From Gremmenia infestans (taxonomy: Eukaryota > Ascomycota > Leotiomycetes > Helotiales > Hamatocanthoscyphaceae): 64,000 nt of DNA. This document shows positions 11,329 to 23,651 of this stretch, piece by piece. The notes beneath the pieces were generated by a model, which saw only the letters and a list, made by a program, of their open reading frames with translations, had not been told where the DNA came from and ran no database searches. Within the stretch, counting starts at the first letter, position 1; every line of letters starts with the position of its first letter. The position numbers were made by a program, and so were the translations under genes. The DNA lies in assembly GCA_032629725.1 (NCBI GenBank), contig JAFEVB010000012.1, positions 1,178,001 through 1,242,000 of the forward strand, read 5' to 3'.

Positions 11329-12333
11329 TTTGCAGGGTACGCATGATGCGCGTTGTATCCATTGTATATTTTGCGGTGGTGTTGAAGTGTGCTGCTTTTG
11401 TAAAATCTGAAAGGTTTCGCGATTCCATGTTTCTCAGCCTCGGCTCGTTTGATTGGTCGCTAGATCCAACTTCACCCCTCTTTTCACCCCCTACCTCCTC
11501 TCAGAAAATCCGCACTCCCTAAAACAATAGTGATCATCTTGCAACCCAAATAGTATACCACTTAGTGGACAAAGATATCTTTAAAGACACAAGAACTCAA
11601 ATCCAAGGCTTTAGATGCTATGGATAGTAGTGTGTCTGTATTGTAGGAATACAGATTCAGATAGAAATCTGATTAAGTCTACTTCCCCAGGAACTAAATG
11701 CTAAATTAAAATCATCATATTAAATTACAGCTAGATAACAGGGTATATTGCTATGTAGAAAATTTAAGCTTATTTACTTCGTATCTCCAGCAACGCCATG
11801 CTAAATAATCAAATAATTTCTTCCAATCATAAGTCGTCTGTCTGCTGTTTGTTGGAAATTTCCGCCGTTTCCTTCATGTTTCGTTTGATCATACTAGGGG
11901 GTCGGATGAGTGCTTGTATCCCATCTTGACTTGCGTGTTCATTTCGCTGTGGCGCACATGGGATTTGGCTACGGACGAGCCTGGTAAGAAAATAGAGCCA
12001 AGGTCAACTGCGGTTCAACTCTAACTCAACCATGACAAGACTGAGTACAGGATTCAACTTGGACTGGCTGAAGCTGATTATCCGATACACTGATTCGATA
12101 AGCCTTTATATGACAGACTTTAGACACCGCCCCGAATTGGTCGTCCATAGAATAGTGAATCACCGCTACTCTAGACAGAAGCAGGTATGTGGGAAGTCCA
12201 ATACTAGGACTCTAACCCCTCGAAGAGATCCTAGCTTTGTCACTGGACCCAGACGTTTCAGGTGGTCATGCCCAGCATGATCTTACTATCGTCTTGACTA
12301 CTTCCCCAGAAAAGGGAATTATCATGTTGACCA
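11329..12333. other. Intergenic, about 1 kb
   Basis: No gene seen. The stretch 11520-11800 is AT-rich. An 82-codon open frame at 12032-12280 has no recognisable content. Confidence 0.5.
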
Positions 12334-15037
12334 TCATACACAATCCTTAGGGTCATCAGGCCTCGATTCGGAATCTTTCGTCTCATCGGTCGTATAAGTA
12401 CTAGGCTTCTTCGAAGGCTGCTATCAAAGATTAGCTTAACACCAATTAAAGCTCACAAGCACGCCAATTACTCACCCCCACACCAAAAACAGCCTCCTTC
12501 TCCTCTCTTAAATGTTTCTCATCCTCCACCATCCTCGTCTTTTCTTCAACGTGCTCAAGAGTCCTTTCAAGCCCTCTCGGCCTCTCTATATGCGGACTTC
12601 CACCCTTAAGAAACTTCTCATTCGCTGCTGTATTGGGGCGCGAAAAATCATCTCTAGACTCGTCGTTTGGCCAGAGAATGCGTTCAGCTTCTTTAGAAGA
12701 CATTGGTGCTTCGGGGTCAGTAGTAACTTCGAGGTCGATAGTAGCTTCGGAGTCGGTAGGTGAGTATGATGAGGAACTGTCGTATAAATCTTTGCCAGAA
12801 GTATCGATTGTAACTTGTGGGACACATCGACCTTGAAGCTTGTCTGTGTGAAGCAATTTGGAGTCTTCGCTCTTGGTGTTGGTGGATACTCTCAGGCCAT
12901 TTGAGTTAACAGCACCGGAATTTCGGAAGACTAGAATCTCAGGGCTAATCTGTGATATTGTCCTTCTTCTTTCTGCTTTCATAACATTCTTCAGTAGTGA
13001 AGCTTCGTTCCTCTTGTAGGCGCTGTAGAAGGTCTTGTCGATCATCGCAGCTGAACTAAGATCTTCGAGGTTGTCAATCTGTGAGAGAACCCGCAGACTG
13101 ACGCTTTCGTTCGACGAAGATCTAAACCATCTCGCTTTCCTCGGAGAGGGTAGTGGTGCTTCCGGCTCAACGACATCTCGAGGATTGTCATCATATCGAT
13201 CTTCCGTCGAACCAGCATGCTTCGACAAAGCCCAACCATTTCGACCAGTAACATCTCGTAGAGTAAATCCAGATATACTATTGTAGATATCGCCGATTGC
13301 GCATCTGAAAGCAGGTGCGTAGTCGCAGATCCCGCTGTGAACTTGAGGAGCACTAGGCATCAGTCGCAAACAGTCGACCAACTGCTTCAAACTTCGCTGA
13401 GGCGATGGTGGGATATTATGGAAGCCAGTATTATTCATAATGTTCGGAAGCATCCGCAGTTCATTGTAGACTAGCATTAGCCATCCTAAATTCGTTGCAT
13501 CGCATAAATGTGATCCTCTAGGACAACGTGGCTCTGTTGTCATCACAAGTGATCCGAGACTTGCAGTGCGGTTTACGTGTTCCAAAGGTGGTCGAAAGTA
13601 ATCCTCGATGGCATTCGTACAGCACTCGTGAATCTGCGCAAGCTTTGCGGCGCGGATGGCCTTGATTCTATCTCTGATAGCTTGGGGCCAGAGTTCTTTG
13701 CTCTGGATCTCTGCGTCGCTTACGGCGTTGAGAATGGCGGTTTTTGTTACACGAGTGAAGATCCTTCGAATTCCGAATGCGTAACTAATCAGTAGAAATC
13801 CATCCGGGTTAGGATCGGCTGCTTTATGCACCCATTGAGGGAGCCATTGATATTCCACTTGTAATTCTAGAGGTGATGTACACTGATATTTCAGACACAC
13901 TTCTGCAATGCTCACAAAAACTGGGTATTCAATTTCTCTGGGGACTTTTGCGTTGTGCATATGGGCTGCATGAAGAAGTATTGTGAGAGCTTCATTATGG
14001 TTGAGTTCAATCTGAGGCATTCGATAGACTTTGACTTCCATACCATCCTTACATATCTGCTTGGTAGGTGCTGGAGGAAGTTGATTCATCAGGTCAAGCG
14101 AGAATCCTTTTCCTGCTTGATGAGGCAAAATCATTTGCGAAAATATGGGAGACGATTCAGCTAAGAGATGTGAAGATACGCGGAACCTTAGTACCGGATG
14201 AGTTTCTGATACGTGTGGGAATTCCAATATCATATCTCCATTTTGGGCAATCACATACTCGCGGATGGTCAAGTTCTCGGAGGTGCCAGTTTCCGCCACT
14301 TCGAAGAGCTTCTCAGTAGCTTGTAGGTCAAGCTTTAGCCGATCGAGATTTATGGATCGTATTTTGTATTGCTCCCAAAACAAAGGTTTCTCTGATTTCA
14401 AAGCATGAACGCTGGTATCTCGCCATTTCGAAATCATATTTCTCTGGATCGTCTTGTCTGAGAGGAAGGTTTCTAGCTGTTGTTCAGATACTTCGGGTTC
14501 GTAGGACTTATATATTGCCAACAGCGAATTCCGCAGATTTTCCAGCATTTGTTCTTGGGTGGCCTTGTATTCAAGGATTGCGGCCCGCCAATGGTCGTTG
14601 ACTTGGAATGGCAGAGAGGATTCGGTGCTGTGAGATGATCGAGTATCCAGTGGCCCAATACTAATGTCCATGGGAGCATTACGACCAGTATTTTCTGCAG
14701 CCTGTCAGCATCCGTAACCCCACAATATCCGATCCGCGTAGAACCCACGAGACTTGTGTAGCAAGCTTTGGCACAACTGCAAATTTTTATCTTTCAATTT
14801 CTTGTAAACCTCCCATACATGATCAACCTTCTTCGGATCCGACCCAAATGGAGCTTTGCGAATGCGCCTTATATTCTCTTTGAGGTGCAGGTATTCGGAA
14901 TCGTGTGTAGCAGCAATATAGGGATCGGGTGAAGGAAGGCCACTCGATCTCGTCAACTCAAGGTCCGGGAATAGAGAGTTTGGAATTTTGTCCTCGCTGT
15001 GGTTCGGCTGGACGGTATCAGCATTGTTTGAGGGCAT
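12334..15037 (-). CDS. BTB/POZ-domain protein (fungal-specific)
   Basis: Exons 15037-14724, 14660-12476 and 12420-12334 give 861 residues. Intron 1 (GTGGGG...CATTAG, 63 nt, GCTGAC branch) joins in phase 2 and intron 2 (GTGAGT...GATAG) in phase 0, adding a 28-residue C-terminus that starts QPSKKPSTYTTDE. Residues ~246-380 fit a fungal BTB/POZ fold: GDMILEFPHVSETHPVLRF followed by VSSHLLAESSPIFSQMI, the usual 'resists being a dimer interface' core, then long helices (LTILLHAAHMHNAKVP; VFVSIAEVCLKYQC). This arrangement is common in uncharacterised fungal BTB proteins whose partners are unknown. The C-terminal third is Ser/Asp/Glu-rich and likely disordered, ending in a charged coiled coil. The alternative start (ATG at 14671) falls within intron 1 of this model. 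Confidence 0.8.
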
Positions 15038-15969
15038 CAGGGATCCAATGCTACAGTACCTCGACCTCTTTATGATTATCCCCACTGATTGTATCAGTTG
15101 AGAATACGCTCGGAGATATTGAAGCCCCCCTTTCTCTCTTGAAGAAGAATCGCGAGCGAGATTTCGGGCTGGAGGTGGAATTGGAGCTGCTTGCGTGTGA
15201 AGGGTGGCGGATCATCTTGGACGACATCTTGCGAGTCTTGACCTTAGTCGTCGTACATGAGTGAGGGGTAGAGCGGTATGTTGCATCGACCAGACATCAT
15301 CTGAGCAGCATCATGACCGGGAGTCTGAAGGTAATAGAATGGATGGGATGGCTGACAAGATGGGGTAAGGCTGTTGTGATGCCAAGGCTTTGACAGATGG
15401 CGGGGGCGGAAGCTAATCGATAGGTAATAGGGTAGGGGTTGTTTTAAGAGGAGCCTCGACGAAGATATACAAGAATACGAGAATGTGTGACATGCTTCTT
15501 GATGGTGGAGGTTTATAAATGTTATCTAGAATAAATAAATCGTTTTTAAAGCGAAATACTTGTGTAGTGGAACGTACAAAGTCAATTCCTAGCTATACGA
15601 GTATGTTGTAATTGGTGCAGCTTACGATCTTTGCTGACGCAGTGACGCTTCCACAGGTGAGACGGACATTCCCCACCCGCTGGCTTTTGCCATTGAAAAT
15701 AGTCACAGCCTTCTCGCCGACGTGACTCACGATTAAAAAATACATATGCCTAAACATGCCCAGACATTTTCTTTCCCGAATCCAGATAGATCAACGTTGC
15801 CTCACTCTTCGCAGAAAGGTACTCGACTTGTACGAGTATCACTAGGTAGATACAAGTACTGCCTGCAGATCCGGTACTCCTGCAGATCTCGCAAGGCTGA
15901 CAGACGAGGCCGCGAGACACACGCGAATAGGCAACACCTAGAATCCCACCTATGTGAAACATTCCCGAC
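15038..15969. other. Divergent promoter region, BTB gene and RNA cyclase
   Basis: About 0.9 kb lies between divergent start codons. A 111-codon open frame at 15746-16081 overlaps exon 1 of the cyclase in another frame and is rejected. I identify no other element. Confidence 0.5.
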
Positions 15970-17312
15970 ATGCGAGTCCAGCCTCAAAAAATGGTCCAGC
16001 TTGACGGTAGAACTGGGGAAGGCGGGGGCCAACTCGTGCGATTGGCCATTTCACTCGCAGCTATCACGGGGACGCCCGTAAGGATAGAAAATGTCCGCGG
16101 AAACAGGTGCTTAACATGACCCCTGGCTCACATGGAATGTATCCTAACGCGTTGTAGGAAAGGAGGCCGTGGTGGTGGTACCGGTGGTGGTGCGAGGTTC
16201 CTTTTCTTCTATAATTCTCACTGTTAATCATATACCTAGGGCTCAAAGCGCAGCATACTGCGTGCATTCAAACTCTTGTGGATGCTACCGCAGCAGAAGT
16301 CACAGGCTGTTCTGTAGGAAGCAAAATTGTGGAATTTAGGGCAAAGCTGTCCCCTGCGGATCTGGTTAATCGAAAGATCCAGGTCAAAGCAGATTCCGCT
16401 GCCAGTATATTGCTCGTCTTCCAAGCACTTCTTCCATTCCTACTTTTTGCTGGGGACGATACAGGCTCTCCAGTCACAGCCACCATCCAGGGCGGAACCA
16501 ATGTTAGCTTTTCTTTATCATTCGAGTATCTGGACCAGATTCTGTTGCCATCACTCGAGAGATTCGGAGTAAAAGTCGAGCGGAAATTGGAGTATCGCGG
16601 CTGGTCTCATGGCAGCCGTCAAATTGGCTCAGTGAAATTCAAGGTCACTCCTCTTCCACCTGGACAATCACTTACGACGCCAGAATGGCCATTGGAACGT
16701 GGAAATATCACAAAGATCGACGTTTCAATAATAGTTCCTCGTGCTTTACATGCAACCCTCAAGAAAGCCATTCTTTTCGAACTAGGACTGGTCTTCCCGG
16801 ATGTCGAAGCAAATTTCGTAATAGTCGAGGACAGCAGACACGACGCGCGGATGTACACCCTTCTTGTTGCTCATACCTCAACTGAATTACGATTTGGACG
16901 AGACTGGCTCTATGACAGGAAGTCCAAGAACAAATCTCTGGACGATCTGAGTACAGAGATTGCACAGAAAGTTGTCGACGAACTGGACGCAGAAGTCAGG
17001 AAGGGAGGGCTGGTTGATGAATATCTCCAAGATCAGCTTATTGTTTTCCAAGCACTTGCAGAAAGGAAGTCTAGCATTCCAGGGTCAAACGAAACTGCCA
17101 CATCAGAGCCGAAGCGTGTGGAGAGAATGGATGAGCCTTTTGGCGATGGCAGCACGCATACAACTACTGCAAGATGGGTAACTGGCCAGCTGCTTCCAAA
17201 TGTCAAGTGGATTGACAAAGGTAGGATATGTGAGGGAGTTGGGTGGAAGTCTACACCTGGAGATCATGATTGCGTCCGGACTTCTTTGGAAGCAAACCAT
17301 CTCAACAATTGA
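15970..17312 (+). CDS. RTC: RNA 3'-terminal phosphate cyclase
   Basis: Three exons, 15970-16106, 16158-16189 (3' edge uncertain) and 16240-17312, give about 413 residues. RTC enzymes convert RNA 3'-phosphate to 2',3'-cyclic phosphate through an adenylylated His. Seen: the opening QLDGRTGEGGGQLVRLAISL (near residue 10), VRIENVRGNR, a Gly-rich segment, GLKAQHTACIQTL, and then WLYDRKSKNKS and VDEYLQDQLIVFQALAE typical of the cyclase family. HTTTARWVTGQLLP near the C-terminus aligns with the segment that carries the catalytic His. The Rcl1 subfamily lacks that His, so its presence favours a true cyclase. Intron 2 could use either of two donors, G/GTGCGA or ACCG/GTGGTG, differing by six nucleotides in frame. 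The start could also be the Met at residue 8. Confidence 0.87.
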
Positions 17313-17666
17313 GGCTGTGAGTTGGGTGTTTGGCTGTGAAGTGTACCTCGTTCGTTAGCCAATCAAACATCTACAATACTCGTATAGCCCCCGAAATTAA
17401 ACCGGTCGATGCAAGGCTGAAGCCAAGAGGCTACTGTTACGTTACTGTACTTTGCCGCAACGAAACTTCAAGCAAAGGATTTTTGTTTTTGCTGCTTCTT
17501 CCACATTCTTCCACTTTTTATACCGGAAAGACCAGGCTCAGTGCTATGCATTGCTGATACAAGCTACAGAAAAGGTACTGGTACAAGTCTAAGTTGAGGA
17601 TAACGCAGTGGCTAACCTTTGTACTTAAATTTAGCACATCCTGAAAACCCCCAAAACCCCTACGAA
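17313..17666. other. Intergenic with a possible 5'-leader intron end
   Basis: A strong branch-plus-acceptor signature (GGCTAACC ... AATTTAG) ends at 17633, just before the next gene. It suggests that the gene has an upstream exon I could not place. Confidence 0.4.
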
Positions 17667-18353
17667 ATGTCGATCGTTCTCGACGTCAATTATATACCCC
17701 GAGCCAATAACTGGCCCACTGGTTTTTCTGGCTACATCTGTGGCACCGTCCCCTTCGACGACGCGCCCTGCGCCTCCGACCCAACCCTCAGTAATATTGG
17801 CACCACCCAACCCTCGACCTTTACCCAATGCTGCAATGGACCCATCATCAACATAACCTCTCCCTCCACCGCCCCTTCCGACCCCTCCAACGGCGCCTCG
17901 TGCCTCGCCTACTGCGATGTAGATTTCGCACGCACAATCGATAACGGGACGGGTATCGGCTTTGGCGATTACTGGGACTGTTTGTCAAACCAGAATGCCG
18001 ATGTTTTTGGACCAGATGCTGTGACTGGATCGGTCACTTGTGGGTGGGTTAACACGAGCAGTCATGAGATGTGCGAGATTAGCGTTAGTGTGGAGCAGAG
18101 TTATTATTCGCTAAGTACGGCTTCGGCGGCGATGGGGAATGCTACTGCGACGGGCGATGCCGCTACTACAGCTACTGCGTCGAAAACCTTTGCGTCTTGT
18201 CCGGCTGAATTCACACCGACAGCGACTTCGAGTCCTGCAGCTACGGCAACGGGCAGTAAGTCGAATGCGGGACGCGTGAAGGGAGAGGTGGGGATGGTTT
18301 CAGTTGGGACGGGACTGCTAATGCTTGGGTTTGGGATGCTGCTCTTCTTATAA
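17667..18353 (+). CDS. Cys- and Thr/Ser-rich protein with GPI-anchor-like C-terminus
   Basis: The frame codes 228 residues from the first ATG (MSIVLDVNYIP). The reading frame stays open upstream to a likely splice acceptor at 17633, so the true N-terminus with a signal peptide may lie in an unfound exon. Seen: at least nine cysteines in the first 150 residues (for example YICGTVPFDDAPC, FTQCCNG, SCLAYCDVD), several NxT/S sequons, a Thr/Ala/Ser-rich stalk (TATGDAATTATAS), and a C-terminal hydrophobic stretch (VGTGLLMLGFGMLLFL) with no polar tail. That is the usual end of a GPI-anchored wall or membrane protein. The family is unknown. A signal peptide would settle the location. Confidence 0.6.
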   Translation: MSIVLDVNYIPRANNWPTGFSGYICGTVPFDDAPCASDPTLSNIGTTQPSTFTQCCNGPIINITSPSTAPSDPSNGASCLAYCDVDFARTIDNGTGIGFGDYWDCLSNQNADVFGPDAVTGSVTCGWVNTSSHEMCEISVSVEQSYYSLSTASAAMGNATATGDAATTATASKTFASCPAEFTPTATSSPAATATGSKSNAGRVKGEVGMVSVGTGLLMLGFGMLLFL

Positions 18354-21153
18354 GCCTACAGACCTTCGGATTTTCTTTTCCCAGCTAGAGAAGTCCGGAT
18401 TGGCGCTACTGGCAGTATATCATCTCGGCCTACTTACGCAAGCCTGCATCTTCCGGTCCATACGCCATGCTGCCGAACTTCAAAACAGAATTGGAGTAAG
18501 ATCCCGTATATTGCTTAGGATAGTCGGTTCCGCCAAGGCAACTGATAAGGAGCATTGTCATGTCTCTGGGTGGCGGTGCAGAACTCACAAATGACTCGGA
18601 TTGTTTGTAGTAACCTAGCGGTTGGCCGGTCGGGGACAAACACGGTATTCGGATTGCAAGCATGGACTCGAATCAACCCACCTGGTCATTTTCTGAGCCC
18701 AAATCATGCAGCGCACCAACTTATCCACTTTCTATCCCAATGTACCACACGTGCAGCTTGCTAGTCATGGAAACTACGGATTTGTCAATGCAGTTGAAGC
18801 GGCTTACGTTGAAGACTGGTTGCGAAAAATCAAAGTAGCCTAGTGCTGAGGATGACAGAATGAAGCGGACTTAGAACATCGACAAGACTTTGAGAAAAGT
18901 TTCAAGTTTGACATGTTGTAATACTCGCTCGGCGGCAACTCAAAGACACTCATGCTTGTAATGGCAAGTCCATTTGAAGCGCATCCGGATGAGATTTTGA
19001 TGAGGTTGAGGTCAGCTCAAAGGTCCACGTCTAGGTGAAGGTCTACAAAACTTATATAGGCACCGCGAAAGGTCAAAAAAGGTCTATGAGTGGTGAAGAA
19101 TGACATAGCATTGTGCCACGTTGAAGATGACACTGTGACAATGTCCAAGCAGTTCAACGCCTTACTCAGGGCGAGATTGACGACCCCTGCCACTATCTGG
19201 TGTGCATGTTTAGGAGATACCGAGCTAGAGGAAAATCGGAGAGAGAACTTGAGACATTAGTCGAACAGCAAGGACTGGTGGTGTTTATGTCTCCTTCAGA
19301 GTTCCTGGAGAGTTCCGTTCTTGGGCAGGCTACAATTCCAATGGAATTTTGGGACATGCTTTATGCCCTAATCGGGTTGATTACATCTCAAAAGAATATA
19401 GCCTCGTCCTCATCAACATACCCACCTCGAGATCATGCACATCAATGCGTATAAATCTTTCTCCCTATCTACAATCCCCGGATCAAGTCAGACTGCCTGC
19501 CCATTTGAATAAGAACAAATCTCCAGTGAGGTGCCAGGTTACTTTCGCACCCTTTCGCAGAACCTATCAAGAAGCATTCTCTTCTCTTCAAAGCAAACAT
19601 TTATCTGCATCTTACACAAATCCCACGCGTTAAGACTCAAGCGTCCCTTGGTAACTCATTCACTGTCAGATACTAAGTTGCAGTCATGCCGCGCTCTGCT
19701 GTCATCAAATCTCTTCTCCACACAAGCAAAGCACTCTGAGTAACATCAGCCTCATATTTCCCTTCTGTGGTACTAATAACGCATACACAGATAGATATAT
19801 GTGGCGCCGCCGTTCGCATGAATATCACTGATAATAGAGCTGGATGCCCTTTTCTGTCGATATTTTTGTTTGCTGTATCTGTGATTTGCCTTGAGTCCAG
19901 ACTTGCCCTTGGCACGGAATATTTGCTCTGTGTGGAGTGGCGTTGGTATAGTAGGGCTTTTCTGTTTTGACTATGTTAAAAGCCGAGTTGTATTTTGAAT
20001 GTAAGATACCCAGTATAAAAATCTGTCAAGATATGTCGTTTATCTTTTATGGGGAAAAGGGCCAAAAAAAAAGGCATACCATTTGGTGAATCATGTCTGC
20101 GAAGTGGTTGTTGTTCCTTAGGAAGTGGAATATACTGTGGCTTGAGGGACGTGGTATTATGCAAAGTTGTGGGTTGAGGTCAAAATATTGCGGTTTCCAA
20201 AGACGGTAGGACGATTGTGTTCTTTGCTGTCAATTCCATATTACATTCAAACTCAAATTCACATTCCTTACCATTATATTCATATAACACATATCCTCTC
20301 CAAATAGAGCAAGTCTAGATAAAATCCTGCTTCCGCGGACAGAGTAAAGTGTGTTTACCATGACGCAGAAAAAATGAGTCTATCTGAAATTTGGGTCTTG
20401 AAACCGACGGATTTGCATGCTTTCTGGAGATTCCAATTCTGGAATATAGAATTCATATTATATACTGGTTTTGTATTTCGAAGTTGTATCTAATCAGAGG
20501 CAAGTGTGCAAGGAGGGGGTTGAAAGAGAGGCGATTTCTTTAGCGAATATGAACGTTTCTTTCATTCTACTACAAGAACCGTAAGATCATAATTCTGGGG
20601 GGGCATATTGTAGTGTGACTGTCTGTGGGCGGTGGGATACGGGGAATACTCCTAGAATATACTTAAAGTAGAGTTAATGTTTGGAAGATATTCATGTTGA
20701 ACTATTGGACGGTGACTAAACCAGTTCTCCGAGATGATGGAAACATTGAAAGGAAGCGTCGTTCTACTAGAACACGGGACAGTGAGAAGACTAGTTGCTT
20801 TTTATCAGAGGGAATACTCCCGCATATAACACTTTCTTGTCTTGATGACAGCATCGCTGAGTATATTATTTTAAAAGAAGAGGGTTTAAATGAAAGTCAA
20901 CATATCACGGCTCAAATTTCGAGATACTGCAGCCAAATCTTGGACCCAGTCGTTGTATGGCGATTTAAAGGGGGAGAATGGTGCAACCCAACCATCACGT
21001 GTTCCCTCTCCTATTGATGCACGGCTTAACTTATTAGCCGTCAAACCCCGCAATCCATATCCATATCCACTCCACTCCTCTTTCCCCGACTCTTCTCCTT
21101 ACCTGCAAAAAGAAACCCAAACGCAAAGCCAGTATTCCCATATTCCAGCAATC
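18354..21153. other. Intergenic, 2.8 kb
   Basis: No complete gene found. At 18730-18840 one frame reads as YPNVPHVQLASHGNYGF followed by VNAVEAAYVEDWLRKIKVA and a stop, which looks protein-like but has no start or clear exon partners. It may be a relic. The rest (19.2-20.7 kb) shows only short open frames. The final 150 bases before 21154 are CT-rich leader sequence for the glyoxalase gene. Confidence 0.4.
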
Positions 21154-21711
21154 ATGATTACAGGCATAGCTCACGTCAATATCCTCGTCCCACCTGGGAC
21201 GCTCGAGCAAACTGAAGAATTCTACGCCGGCACTCTGGGCTTCAAATCTATCACCGTGCCAGAAAGACAGAAAGGGACTCTCAAATGGTACTCCTTTCCC
21301 CTCACCTGACCTCACCTCCAAGCTCTACCGTTGCTTCTTCCAGCTACAAGGCCCAACTAAGAATAACACAGGTTTGATATTGTCCCTGGTGGCCAGCAAA
21401 TCCACGTCGCCTTTGGTACCAACGAGACCAAGTCCTCACGGCACCCATGCTTCAAAGTTGAGTCACCTGACGCTTTGTTGAAGCTGCAGACGAGGATCTA
21501 TGAGCATTTTGAGAGTGGGAATCAGGCGGCGCCGTTGGAGGCCGATAAGCCGGGGAGAGTTCTGGTGAGTTTGTGTTTTTGGGGGACAAGTTTGAAGAGT
21601 GGAGTGGGATTGGCGGTGCTGACTCATGGGACAGGAGCCGTGGGTGTGGAGTACCCGTCGAGGTTTTTTGCCAGGGATTATGCGGGGAATAGGTTGGAAT
21701 TTAGTCTGTGA
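21154..21711 (+). CDS. Glyoxalase/dioxygenase-fold (VOC) protein
   Basis: Exons 21154-21287, 21372-21568 and 21635-21711 give 135 residues. VOC proteins use paired beta-alpha-beta-beta-beta modules with a divalent metal. The order here is one N-terminal module starting GIAHVNILVPPGTLEQTEEF, then GQQIHVAFGTNE, then SRFFARDYAGNRLEFSL at the end. The candidate metal ligands are His in AHVNI (residue 7), His in IHVAF, and Glu in NRLEF, the usual three-ligand pattern. The third-exon donor is the weak GTTTGT rather than the GTGAGT three bases upstream, because only that keeps the conserved C-terminus in frame. A short 'bleomycin-resistance/glyoxalase' type, with substrate unknown. Confidence 0.82.
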
Positions 21712-22167
21712 GAGATGGAGGGTTGAATTGTACAGAGTTATGGGAAGAAGTGAGGCGAATGTGTGTTGTATGGGAAAGAGGGTGTTGAAAACCTCGATGA
21801 CCCAATCGTACATGAGAGGTGAATAGAACAATCCCCGCTAAGTTGCGGCACACTCATCGAGCTTCAGTAAGTTCTACGGAAGATTCACCCCTTTTCCTCA
21901 GCAATTGCCAGCGTCATGAATGGAAGCTTTGGTAATTCATCATACATAACGTCTAGTTACTCATTTTACTGTCAATCACCGTGTTGATTTGGTTATTCAA
22001 ATGTCAGAAGCCGCTCGAAGGACTACTTAAGCAACTCCCGATCTCTTCTTCTTTCCCAACCAAACTCTTCTTCAATACTTCACTCTCTATCCCCCACTCT
22101 CAATACTCTGCTCTCAACAACACCCCTCGCCATCATCAACACCTCTAACACAAAGAAATCCTTCACA
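21712..22167. promoter_or_regulatory. CT-rich promoter leader of the repeat-exon gene
   Basis: The last ~130 bases before the ATG at 22168 are strongly CT-rich with CAA/ACA motifs (22030-22167), the pattern common around fungal transcription starts, and the ATG context is CACAATGTC. This supports the chosen start. Confidence 0.5.
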
Positions 22168-23651
22168 ATGTCAAGTCAAGCACCAGGGCGCCAATCGTCC
22201 AAGTCCGGTGCAAGCGGAGCACCTGCCACAATAGCGCCAACCAGGACCGGTTCATCGAGGCTCGCAACTACAATGCACTCCCAGGCACCTCCTTCATATG
22301 CCACTGCTGTTCCGTCTGCGTCAAGGGGTGCAGCTACTGAACTCAAGCGTGATGGTACATTTATTTATACTATACCCTTCTTGATACTCATACGAATTGG
22401 CAGTAGATACTTTAGGAGTTCTGACACATTATTACTTCCCACCCTCACCAAGATTCCTTCTCAAGTTGTTAATACTGACTGCCAATTTATAGGTCCTTCT
22501 ACGTCCTCTTATGCTCAGTCAAGGGGCGCCGCTACGACTCTCCAGCGTGACGGTATGTAACATGATTAATCCCTTTCTGCCCAGCTTTGGATGTATCAGA
22601 TTTCTAAAGCATTAATAATACTTCCAAACCCCGGATTTCTTTTCAAGTTAATAATGCTGACTCTGCAAATTTTATAGGCCCCCCTGCTTCCTCTTATGTC
22701 CCGTCAAGAGGCCCCTCTTCGGCCGGTACGTAACATGATACCATTTCCTTTTTTAACATTCGCGGACCAGCTTGGATCTATCGGGTTTCTAATACATCAA
22801 CAATATTTCCATACCCTACATCCCTTCTCCATTTGACCGTACTAACTCTGCCAACTTTGTAGACTTTGATCCCCGTTTACAAACGCGTCCTCCTAAGGAA
22901 TACCAGCAGGACGCTTCGAGAATTTCGTCTGTTGCGCAATCAAGAGGACTTTCGACGGTATCCACAACCTTGTCGAGGGGCCCAGCCACAAGTTTCCAGC
23001 GTGACGGTACCGTTCTCCCCTCTCTTATTCTGGTCATCATATTTCCTCGTCCGGAGGCATTCAGGATTTCATTATCCTTCCAAAAATCTCAGAAGTTCTA
23101 AGATATCTAAAAGATATCCCGGAACTCTGACATCCTTCTTGGTCTGGCAATACTAATTCCGCGTATCTGTAGGTCATACCAGAGCCCCACCCACAGTCCG
23201 AGGTGGAACTTCTCTTACCATGATACCTTCTTCAAGAGTCCCTTCCAGAGCACCCACCAACTTGACTTCCATACACCGAGGCAGTACAGCTATTAAGATG
23301 GCTTCCCGACAGGTTGATTTTGATACCATGTCGATAATTGATCAAGCAAAGCAAAGCAAATGGGCCCAATCAGTCATCCAGAAGCAAAAGGCTTGCCCGG
23401 AAGGCCTCGAATGGGTCCGAAGAGATGGTGGTTATCAATGTACTGGTGGCGGACATGGTCTGAGTGACATTTTGATCGCAGAGGGCAAATGCGGAGTCAT
23501 GAGTCTCCCAACTAAGACTTGGCTGGAGTCCGATGGCATCTACTACCCTGCGTCTGATGGTGATGATCATTACCACAGAGCCATTGGAAGTGAGGCTGAT
23601 ATCCACTTGCATGCTCCTGGTGCTAAAGCGGTCCCCAAGAAGTCGAAGTAG
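22168..23651 (+). CDS. Repeat-exon protein with short Ser/Arg-Gly repeats, unknown C-terminal domain
   Basis: Five exons, 22168-22354, 22493-22552, 22678-22725, 22863-23006 and 23173-23651, encode 305 residues. All four introns are phase 1 and interrupt the Gly of a repeated RDG-type junction. The middle exons are 60, 48 and 144 nt, all multiples of three. Repeated peptides at exon ends include SRGAATELKRD, SRGAATTLQRD, SRGPSSA and SRGPATSFQRD. The introns are long for this genome (125-166 nt) and resemble each other near their 3' ends (AATACTGACTGCCAATTTATAG; CTGACTCTGCAAATTTTATAG-like). The C-terminal ~110 residues are different and look folded: ACPEGLEWVRRDGGYQCTGG, then an SLPTKTWLESDGIYYPAS stretch and an HxHxH-like end. 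I do not recognise this domain. A disordered N-terminus on a small folded domain is the visible layout. Confidence 0.72.

Noticed and set aside
14473..14748. 91-codon frame spanning intron 1 of the BTB gene
   Set aside because: It competes with a clean phase-2 splice that links the two halves of the BTB protein.
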